16,178 nt of DNA, taken from NCBI GenBank assembly GCA_002305915.1, contig DBRJ01000005.1:3440-19617 (forward strand), read 5' to 3'. Below are positions 7,636-13,325 of this stretch, piece after piece. Each line of letters begins with the position of its first letter. The stretch's first letter is position 1. The stretch comes from Pelotomaculum sp. UBA1371 (GTDB lineage Bacteria > Bacillota > Desulfotomaculia > Desulfotomaculales > Pelotomaculaceae). The notes under the pieces are model-generated. The model worked only from the letters and a program-made list of their open reading frames with translations. It searched no databases and was not told where the DNA came from. A program made the position numbers and the translations under genes.

Positions 7636-8517
7636 TTATTTGCCCAGTTCTTCCATTTTCTTGCCGGCATCCGGGAAGAAAAGGGGCTCACCGTATTTAT
7701 CCTTACCAAAATCCTCTATTATCTTCTGGGTTTCCGGAGCAACCATGAACTCGACAAAAGCTTTACCGCCCTCCGCGTTAACCTTGTCGAACTTCTCCGG
7801 GTTGACCTGCATGACATGGTAAATATTCAGCAGGCTTGCCTCTCCCTCCACCAGAATGTCCAGCTTGACGTTTTTCTTCTGGGCCAGGTAGGTGGCCCGG
7901 TCCGAAAGGGTATGGCCGCGTTTTTCATTGGCGATGTTCAGGGTAGCCCCCATGCCTGTCCCGCTCTGCTGGTACCATTCCCCTTCAGGCGTAATACCGG
8001 CCGCATCCCAGAGCTTCAGTTCCATCTTATGGGTACCCGAGTTGTCGCCCCGGGAGACAAAGACTTCCCGTTTCTCTGCAATTTGCTTGAAGGCGTCCAC
8101 AACCTTGCTTCCCTTGATTCCCGCCGGGTCTTCAGGGGGTCCGACAATGATAAAGTCATTGTGCATAACAAGCTGGTGGTTGATGCCGGCACCGCTTTCA
8201 ATAAGTTTTGCTTCATCTTGATAAGCGTGGCAAAGCAGCACATCGGCTTCGCCCTTTTCACCCATGGCCAGGGCAGCTCCGGTGCCCACAGCGATGGTTT
8301 TCACCTTGTAGCCGGTTTCTTCCTCAAACTTGGGCACCAGCACGTCCAGCAGGCCGCTGTCCTGGGTGCTTGTGGTGGTGGCCAGGATTACATCCTTCAC
8401 CGCCGGTTCCTGAGGAGCCTGAGGGGTCTGGGCCTGCTGGCCGCAGCCCTGAACCGCCGCCAGGGCCAAAACCAGGATCATAATGAGAAACGGCATGTAA
8501 AACCTCTTCTTAAACAT
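7636..8517 (-). CDS. tupA: Tungstate/molybdate ABC transporter substrate-binding lipoprotein, TupA family
   Basis: A 293-residue extracytoplasmic oxyanion-binding protein. The signal peptide is typical (KKR start, hydrophobic residues 9-22) with lipobox VQGC, so Cys25 should be lipidated. The mature protein begins with ILATTTSTQDSGLLDVL, the TupA signature whose TTTS loop binds the anion, then VGTGAALAMGEKGEADVLL, VSRGDNSGTH and DFGKDKYGEPLFFP at the C-terminus. Length is normal. The ATG is preceded by GGGGAGGT five bases upstream. It follows a paralog after 21 bases, and a Moco-type riboswitch leader lies upstream of both. No permease (tupB) or ATPase (tupC) gene is nearby, so it must use one encoded elsewhere. 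Tungstate versus molybdate cannot be decided from sequence. Confidence 0.9.
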   Translation of the reverse strand: MFKKRFYMPFLIMILVLALAAVQGCGQQAQTPQAPQEPAVKDVILATTTSTQDSGLLDVLVPKFEEETGYKVKTIAVGTGAALAMGEKGEADVLLCHAYQDEAKLIESGAGINHQLVMHNDFIIVGPPEDPAGIKGSKVVDAFKQIAEKREVFVSRGDNSGTHKMELKLWDAAGITPEGEWYQQSGTGMGATLNIANEKRGHTLSDRATYLAQKKNVKLDILVEGEASLLNIYHVMQVNPEKFDKVNAEGGKAFVEFMVAPETQKIIEDFGKDKYGEPLFFPDAGKKMEELGK

Positions 8518-8538
8518 AAAATACCTCCCCTTTCTCGC

Positions 8539-9429
8539 TTACTGTGTTAACTTTTTCCCCTCGGTGGAATTGGGGAAAAATAAAGGTTCACCGTACTTAT
8601 CTTTGCCAAAATCCCGGATCATTGTCTGGCCCTCTGTCGAGGTGCAGTACTCAATAAACTGCATGGCCTGATCATGCTTTACCTCAGGGAACTTCTGGGG
8701 ATTGACCGGAATCATAGTTATAAAATTCAGCATGGCCTCGTCCTTTTCCACCAGCACTTTTAAGCTAATCTGATCCTTCAGGGTCAGGTAGGTAGCCCTG
8801 TCGATGATGGTATAGGCTTGCTGTTCATCTGTATACTTCAATGTTTTGACGTTGCCTTCAGCGCCCTTTTCGTAAACCCTGTACCACTCGCCTGCAGGTT
8901 CCAGCCCGGCTTTTTCCCACAGGCCCTTTTCTGCCACGTGTGTGCCGGAGTTATCTCCCCGGGATATGAAGAGTGATTTGCTGTCCATAATCTTCTTCAA
9001 AGCCTCGGCGGAAGTGGTTAACCCTTTTATTTTGGCGGGATCCGCTTCGGGTCCGACAATAACAAAGTCATTGTACATCAGGTCAATCCGCTCTGTACCG
9101 AAACCGTCCGCGACAAATTTTTCCTCCAGCTCCCTGGCATGGACCATCACCAGGTCAAACTTGCCGCTCTCAGCCATTTTCAGGGTGGCCCCGGTGCCGG
9201 CTCCCACGTGTCTGACCCGGATACCGGTTTTCTTTTCAAAGGAATCCTCCAGTAGGGAAACTATCCCCGCGTCAATGGGTCCAATGGTTGATGCCAGCAG
9301 AATTTGATTTTCAACTTTTGCCGCAGGCGCCGCCGGCTCCTTACCGCCCGAGCACCCGGCGCCGAGGGCTAAAACAAGCACAAGCATCAAAGCAGATATT
9401 AAGTATCGGCCAATCTTTTTATTCTCCAA
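8539..9429 (-). CDS. TupA-like oxyanion-binding lipoprotein with altered ligand loop
   Basis: A 296-residue paralog of the next gene, sharing VGAGTGATLKMAESGKFDLV, NDFVIVGPE, FISRGDNSGTH and the C-terminal DFGKDKYGEPLFFP. The signal peptide ends in a LGAGC lipobox (Cys26). The N-terminal ligand loop differs: the paralog has TTTSTQDSG, this protein has ASTIGPIDAG, so the coordinating Thr/Ser set is changed and the bound anion may differ. The TTG at 9427-9429 is chosen as start because GGAGG lies 8 bases upstream; the GTG at 9438 forms part of that ribosome site. It is the first complete gene after the riboswitch and terminator, and an in-frame signal-peptide remnant precedes it. Binding-protein function is well supported; specificity is open. 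Confidence 0.85.
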   Translation of the reverse strand: MENKKIGRYLISALMLVLVLALGAGCSGGKEPAAPAAKVENQILLASTIGPIDAGIVSLLEDSFEKKTGIRVRHVGAGTGATLKMAESGKFDLVMVHARELEEKFVADGFGTERIDLMYNDFVIVGPEADPAKIKGLTTSAEALKKIMDSKSLFISRGDNSGTHVAEKGLWEKAGLEPAGEWYRVYEKGAEGNVKTLKYTDEQQAYTIIDRATYLTLKDQISLKVLVEKDEAMLNFITMIPVNPQKFPEVKHDQAMQFIEYCTSTEGQTMIRDFGKDKYGEPLFFPNSTEGKKLTQ

Positions 9430-9434
9430 GATAG

Positions 9435-9442
9435 TCACCTCC
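9435..9442 (-). promoter_or_regulatory. Ribosome binding site that selects a TTG start
   Basis: GGAGGTGA on the minus strand. The GTG inside it would be an in-frame start but cannot serve as both site and codon. The TTG at 9427-9429, 8 bases after GGAGG, has normal spacing. Confidence 0.75.
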
Positions 9443-9450
9443 GATTTATC

Positions 9451-9534
9451 TCAGGAACCCAATCTGCCAACGGTAGCCGAAACCTTTACAAAATGCCTGC
9501 GCGCCTTCCAAAGAGTTATGTTTTTTGACCTCAC
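9451..9534 (-). pseudogene. Short ORF resembling a twin-arginine (Tat) signal peptide; possible remnant of an exported Mo/W oxidoreductase
   Basis: Reading from a GTG at 9534 gives 27 codons ending in ARRHFVKVSATVGRLGS and a TGA at 9451-9453. The RR-x-F-V-K-V-S-A-T-V-G pattern is close to the Tat leader (S/T-R-R-x-F-L-K) found at the N-terminus of formate dehydrogenase and other molybdopterin oxidoreductases. The ORF stops where the hydrophobic core should begin. A strong GGAGGTGA (9531-9538) overlaps the GTG, and an ATA (9517-9519, before ACTCTT) stands where an ATG would give MTLWKARRHF, so the start may have decayed. It lies between a Moco-type riboswitch and tupA-like genes and is in frame with the next gene. 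Alternatively it is a leader peptide or a chance match. Confidence 0.4.
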
Positions 9535-9541
9535 CTCCAAT

Positions 9542-9583
9542 AAACAAATGCCGGGCCCTTTGTTGAAAAGCAAAGCGGCCCGG
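9542..9583 (-). terminator. Hairpin terminator downstream of the riboswitch (expression platform)
   Basis: On the minus strand CCGGGCC-G-CTTTG (9583-9571) pairs with CAAAG-GGCCCGG (9562-9551), a 12-bp stem with one bulged G and an 8-base loop, followed by CATTTGTTTATT. The tail is T-rich but interrupted, giving a conditional-looking terminator placed between the aptamer and the first ribosome site. Confidence 0.65.
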
Positions 9584-9587
9584 TGCA

Positions 9588-9697
9588 ACAGCCGTACCGT
9601 TCTCCTTTTCTTAGCGGAAGGAGTGCCGGTTTCCCGGCAAACCCTGGCGGCCGGCGGCCCTGGCCCTTCGGCTGTAGGCTGTCCGGCTCGGAGAGCG
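9588..9697 (-). promoter_or_regulatory. Moco/Tuco riboswitch-like aptamer (proximal copy)
   Basis: The minus strand contains CTCTCCGAGCCGG, then CAGCCGAAGGGCCAGGG, CCAGGG and a perfect hairpin GCCGG-GAAA-CCGGC (9638-9625) with a GNRA tetraloop, followed by CTCCTT ... AAGGAG (9623-9618 with 9607-9602). These elements and their order agree with what I recall of the Moco RNA motif that senses molybdenum or tungsten cofactor. TCTCC near the 5' end can also pair with GGAGA at the 3' end. A separate 7-bp long-range match joins ACAGCCG (9675-9669) with CGGCTGT (9594-9588), next to the terminator. The downstream TupA-type genes fit control by this cofactor. The assignment rests on recognised motifs and context. 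Confidence 0.7.
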
Positions 9698-9769
9698 TTT
9701 ATGTATATTTAAATATAATAGCTCCACCCACAAGCAACAGAACAGAGCTTTTTCGGTATAAAGCCAATA

Positions 9770-9874
9770 CTCCTTTCCACAGTGGGAGGCACACGTGTTT
9801 CCTTGTGTACCCTGTCTACCCTGTCGGACCGGCAACCATCCCCTGCAGAGATAAGATCACCGGACTCGGAGAAA
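9770..9874 (-). promoter_or_regulatory. Second Moco/Tuco riboswitch-like element (distal tandem copy, more divergent)
   Basis: About 72 bases upstream of the proximal aptamer the same order of elements recurs on the minus strand: TTCTCCGAGTCCGG, a GC-rich middle with TTGCCGGTCCG, CAGGGTA, a CACA...TGTG hairpin whose loop carries AGGAAAC (compare GGGAAAC in the other copy), then CCTCC and GGAG at the 3' end. The arms are less perfect than in the proximal copy. It could be a diverged or degenerate aptamer. An AT-rich stretch (9701-9720) separates the two; a hairpin AGCTC/GAGCT (9748-9721) with a large loop also lies there. Bases 9875-9981, up to the radical SAM gene, hold nothing I recognise. 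Confidence 0.45.
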
Positions 9875-9981
9875 ATTATTATTGTTTTATTGACACTGCT
9901 TTGAGAGCACGATCGATGCCATTCAGACAGTATTCGTCCCGGAAAACTAAAATCCTGCCCCCTTGAAATATTTTAAAGCCC

Positions 9982-10995
9982 TCAGCTCTCCCGGACCTCC
10001 CCGGCAAGCCGGATCTCCCTTCCGCAAGCCCGGCATTTTTTCCTTTCCAGCCCTGCCGCCCGGGTTGTATAACCCATTCTGACAATTAAGGTTTCGCCGC
10101 AGCGGGGGCAGATAGTGTCGCCGGCGTCCAACTGCGGGGCGTTTCCGATATAGACGTAGGCCAGCCTGGACAGGGCGATCTCCCGGGCTTTCTGCAGCGT
10201 TTCCAGGGGTGTGGCCGGGAGGTCCACGTTATAGTTCGGGAAATAGCGGGAGAAATGCAGGGGTATCTCCGGGTCCAGGGAAGCAACCCATTCCACCAGC
10301 CTGCTGATTTCCTCCTCAGAGTCATTCAGGCCGGTTACCAGAAGCGTGGTCAATTCCACATGGCACCGGGTGCGGGCAATCTCCACCGTCCGCAGCACCG
10401 GCTCCAGGCTGCCTTTGCAGCTTTCCCGGTAGTATTTATCCGTAAAACCCTTGACGTCAATATTCATGGCGTCAATATAGGGCAGGAGCTCCAACAGCGG
10501 AGTCTCGTTGATGTAGCCGTTTGTGACCAGCACGTTTTTCAGCCCGGCCTCCCAGGCCAGAACGGCTGTATCCAGGACATACTCATACCACATCAGGGGC
10601 TCGTTGTAGGTGTAGGCAATTCCGGTATTGGGATAACCCCGCTCCCGCTGCAGCCGGGCCAGTTCCACCGCTTCCGCCGGGGATACCTCCCTTGTGGGCG
10701 GGTCGCCCTGGGCAATACTCCAGTTCTGGCAAAAACCGCAGCGCAGGTTGCAGCCTGCAGAACCGAAGGATAAGATGCAGGAACCGGGGTAAAAATGGTA
10801 CAGCGGCTTCTTTTCAATGGGATCCAGGGCGCAGGAGGACACCTTGCCGTAATTGGTGGCGAAAAGGGTCCCCCCGCGGTTCTGCCTGACCCCGCAGAAG
10901 CCGTATTTACCTTCCCGGATACTGCAGAGCTTGGGGCAGAGGCGGCAGGCGGTCAGGTTTTGCTCCCTTCGCTCATAATGAATAACTTCCCGCAT
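9982..10995 (-). CDS. amrS: AmmeMemoRadiSam system radical SAM protein
   Basis: A 337-residue iron-sulfur enzyme of the radical SAM superfamily that accompanies MEMO and AMMECR1 proteins; its substrate is unknown to me. The cluster motif CNLRCGFC (Cys82, 86, 89) is intact. An N-terminal cysteine set (CRLCPKLC at 17-24, then Cys34 in FCGVR) and a C-terminal zinc-ribbon-like pair of CxxC motifs (296/299 and 321/324) frame it. YTYNEPLMWYEY and NIDVKGFTDKYY are typical of the family related to pyruvate formate-lyase activating enzymes. The ATG at 10995 is chosen because GGAGGAG lies 5 bases upstream; a longer reading would run into the preceding gene. It starts 25 bases after the MEMO-AMMECR1 gene and is probably the last of three co-transcribed genes. 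No clear terminator follows. Confidence 0.9.
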   Translation of the reverse strand: MREVIHYERREQNLTACRLCPKLCSIREGKYGFCGVRQNRGGTLFATNYGKVSSCALDPIEKKPLYHFYPGSCILSFGSAGCNLRCGFCQNWSIAQGDPPTREVSPAEAVELARLQRERGYPNTGIAYTYNEPLMWYEYVLDTAVLAWEAGLKNVLVTNGYINETPLLELLPYIDAMNIDVKGFTDKYYRESCKGSLEPVLRTVEIARTRCHVELTTLLVTGLNDSEEEISRLVEWVASLDPEIPLHFSRYFPNYNVDLPATPLETLQKAREIALSRLAYVYIGNAPQLDAGDTICPRCGETLIVRMGYTTRAAGLERKKCRACGREIRLAGEVRES

Positions 10996-11000
10996 ATCCA

Positions 11001-11007
11001 CTCCTCC
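11001..11007 (-). promoter_or_regulatory. Ribosome binding site that fixes the amrS start
   Basis: GGAGGAG on the minus strand with TGGAT as spacer before the ATG at 10993-10995. It rules against an upstream in-frame start that would overlap the preceding gene's 3' end by about 55 bases. Confidence 0.8.
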
Positions 11008-11020
11008 TGTCCAAGAGGCC

Positions 11021-12421
11021 TCAATAATACCTGACAACCTCAAACCGCTCCAGTGCAACCGGCTCTTCCGGCCCAATCCCCGCCTTCCGGCGGGCTATCT
11101 CAACCTGTTCCCCGGCGCTGTCTATACCCTCCAGGTTGGGCAGGAGCAGGCCGCTCCTCCTGCCGGACCGGACAATCACACCATACTTTTGGGGGTCCAG
11201 TTCGTTCAAGCCGCTGACGGGCTCCGGCGGCTGCAGAACATCCACGGAAAATTCCAGGTCCTCCAGTTCCTCCCTGCGCACAGGTTTAAAGCGCGGGTCA
11301 TGAAAAGCGGCGCTGACGGCGTTTTTGACTACTTCCTCAACAATATTCCGCCCTGCCGGCTCGATGGTTCCGATACAGCCCCGCAAACTCCCGTGCTTTT
11401 TTATGGAAACGAAGACGCCGGCCTTTTTATCAAACTCTTCGGGTACAAACCTGTCTTTGGACTGCGGCCGGAGATTAAGCTGCTCCTCCACAGTTTCCCT
11501 GGCAACCCTCACCAAAAAGCTTTCAGCTGCCCTGCGGCGCTCCAGCCTGGCCTGCCTGCCGGCCTCGATTTTTTTTAAAAGGGACCTCTCCGGGTTTGCA
11601 GGGCCGGGTATAAAAGAGGCCACCAGGTAACCGACCCCGAAGGGCCCCTCGTAGGAAAGGACTTCCGCTTCGACTTCAAGTCCGTCCAGAGCTCCCAGCA
11701 TCATCAGAATGGAGCGGTAACCGCATTCCGCCGCCTCTTGAACCAGGAAATCATCCATTTGCATAATGCCCTGCACATCCGGAACCGCCAGCAGCCTGGC
11801 CAGCTTCCTGTCAAATTCCGCCCCCTTGGGGTTATAACCGGCCGGGGCAAGCCGGGTCAGGCAGTGGGAGAGGTCGCCGCTGGCCAGAAGGGCCGCCCTG
11901 CGCCCCGTCAGTTCTGCTGCCTTCCTGACGGCCAGACCGAAAAGATAGAGCCTTTCGGCAACATCCAGGGCCATGGATACATGGACCAGGGGCAGGTTCA
12001 CGCCGGCCTGCTGAAGGAAATAAAGGGGCACAGTAACACCATGGTCCAGGCGCAGACTAAAGTCATACTGCCCGGCCAGTTCCCCGGTCAGCTCCATGGC
12101 GCTCAGTCCCAGGGCCGCCGCCTGGTTCTTGATTTCCCGGACAAGTGCCGGATCGTTGTCCACCTGGAACTTGACCTCGCAGGCTCCAAAACTGGCCAAA
12201 TCTCCGCTTAATACAGGTTCCCCGTTCAAGCCGATCAAACCGTGGAAGATCGGGGCGTGGGGAGAAATGATTACAACTGTTTCGGCGCTGCTTTTCTTCA
12301 ACCTGCGGCCCAGTTCCAGAAGGGCCTCCCGGGTCTTTTGCACCTCTTCCGACTCCCTGCGGCCCACCTCCGGCACCGCCACAGGAGGATGCGGACAGAT
12401 TCCACAAAAAACAACTGACAA
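11021..12421 (-). CDS. MEMO-AMMECR1 fusion protein (AmmeMemoRadiSam proteins B and A in one chain)
   Basis: A 466-residue soluble protein with two domains. Residues 1-275 are a MEMO/class III extradiol dioxygenase-like fold: HPP at 11-13, SPHAPIFHG at 53-61, LDHGVTVPLYFL at 125-136 and SGDLSHCL at 181-188 carry the expected metal-site histidines and acid. Residues 295-466 are an AMMECR1 domain with the hallmark LRGCIG at 346-351 and AFHDPRF. In many genomes these are separate genes; here they are joined by a charged linker (about 280-300). The function of the system is not established; redox or metal chemistry with the adjacent radical SAM protein is inference. The TTG start is supported by GGGGTGA 7 bases upstream. 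It follows the LysE-family gene by 29 bases and precedes amrS by 25. Confidence 0.9.
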   Translation of the reverse strand: MSVVFCGICPHPPVAVPEVGRRESEEVQKTREALLELGRRLKKSSAETVVIISPHAPIFHGLIGLNGEPVLSGDLASFGACEVKFQVDNDPALVREIKNQAAALGLSAMELTGELAGQYDFSLRLDHGVTVPLYFLQQAGVNLPLVHVSMALDVAERLYLFGLAVRKAAELTGRRAALLASGDLSHCLTRLAPAGYNPKGAEFDRKLARLLAVPDVQGIMQMDDFLVQEAAECGYRSILMMLGALDGLEVEAEVLSYEGPFGVGYLVASFIPGPANPERSLLKKIEAGRQARLERRRAAESFLVRVARETVEEQLNLRPQSKDRFVPEEFDKKAGVFVSIKKHGSLRGCIGTIEPAGRNIVEEVVKNAVSAAFHDPRFKPVRREELEDLEFSVDVLQPPEPVSGLNELDPQKYGVIVRSGRRSGLLLPNLEGIDSAGEQVEIARRKAGIGPEEPVALERFEVVRYY

Positions 12422-12450
12422 GATAAGTTCACCCCTTCCCTAAACTTTTT

Positions 12451-13143
12451 TTAACCTTCAGGCGTCAGTCCAAAATAGAGAAAATATCCACCCAGCGCCA
12501 CCAGAAAAACCCCGCACAGGATCAGGATCCCCCTGTACGCTCTTTCGCTCATGAATTTGCGGCCTCCCGCCACCGCCGCGGCAATCAGGCTGTACCAGGT
12601 GAGGTCGGCCAGGATGTGACCCGTAAAGAAAGAAGCCAAGCCGCTAAAGCCGCTTTTCAGGGACATGGTAATATAACCCAGGCCGATGGTGGCCCACCAC
12701 AGGGTCCAGTACGGATTGGAAACACTGGTCAGAACCCCGGCTACAACCGGATGCATTCTGCTTCTTCCTTTGCCCGCGCCTTCCGCCGGCGGCTCTTTGG
12801 AGGCAAACGTTCCATCACTCCCACCCGCCTCTTCGAGGTCCAGCGCCACCCTGCCGGCCCGGGCGTCCCGGGCCATGCCGTAGCCCATATAAATTAAAAA
12901 GGCGCCGCCGAAAATTGCGATAGTATGGGTAACAGCGGTCCGGGTCAAATAAATGGAAAGCCCGCCAACGAGAGCCAGGATCAGGACCAGCTCAAGGACG
13001 GCGTGTCCCAAAACCAGAAGCGGTCCGGCGCTGAACCCCCGCCTGGCGCTTTCTCCGATGGTGACCGTAAGCAGGGGCCCGGGCATCATAGCCCCCGAAA
13101 AACCTACAACAAAAGCCGTTGTAAAAATCGCAAGCAGTTCCAA
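12451..13143 (-). CDS. LysE family amino-acid/metabolite exporter
   Basis: A 230-residue membrane protein with about six hydrophobic segments. The N-terminus GFSGAMMPGPLLTVTIGES is the LysE/RhtB signature, followed by GHAVLELVLILALVGG, GGAFLIYMGYGM and, after a charged cytoplasmic loop (about residues 92-130), NPYWTLWWATIGLGY and FFTGHILADLTWY. Such proteins export amino acids or related small metabolites. The TTG at 13141-13143 is preferred: AAGGGATGG lies 7 bases upstream and the protein then starts MELLAIFTTAFVVGF, as is usual. A longer TTG start at 13170 lacks a well-placed site. It is the first gene of the run leading into the MEMO-AMMECR1 and radical SAM genes. The exported compound is unknown. 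Confidence 0.85.
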   Translation of the reverse strand: MELLAIFTTAFVVGFSGAMMPGPLLTVTIGESARRGFSAGPLLVLGHAVLELVLILALVGGLSIYLTRTAVTHTIAIFGGAFLIYMGYGMARDARAGRVALDLEEAGGSDGTFASKEPPAEGAGKGRSRMHPVVAGVLTSVSNPYWTLWWATIGLGYITMSLKSGFSGLASFFTGHILADLTWYSLIAAAVAGGRKFMSERAYRGILILCGVFLVALGGYFLYFGLTPEG

Positions 13144-13325
13144 GTAGAATCCATCCCTTATTTTTCTCAAAATCCAGTCTTTTTATCTCCAGGTTTAAAA
13201 TATCCGTTAAGCGCCGGACAATTCCGCCCGGAATACGCCTGTCTTTAATTGTAATCCAGAGAGGATCTGCGGTGATCTGGTTCTCTCCCCCTATTAGTAA
13301 TGCCGCCCATTAATCATCAGCCGGC

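Noticed and set aside
7816..8550. A 244-codon plus-strand open frame opposite tupA.
   Set aside because: It is the shadow of a conserved, well-assigned gene and carries no recognisable protein features.
9701..9737. A possible promoter (TTGCTT at 9732-9737 with an AT-rich -10 region) between the two riboswitch-like elements.
   Set aside because: No -10 hexamer with 16-18 base spacing matches well; the AT-rich stretch could equally be a linker between tandem aptamers.
10996..11076. A 27-residue N-terminal extension of the radical SAM protein.
   Set aside because: It would overlap the upstream gene and lacks a ribosome site, whereas the ATG at 10995 has GGAGGAG at ideal spacing and gives a normal family start.
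13221..13234. Palindrome ATTCCGCCCGGAAT upstream of the LysE-family gene, as a possible operator or terminator.
   Set aside because: The stem is only 5 bp with no T tract on either strand, and a single short palindrome is weak evidence for an operator.
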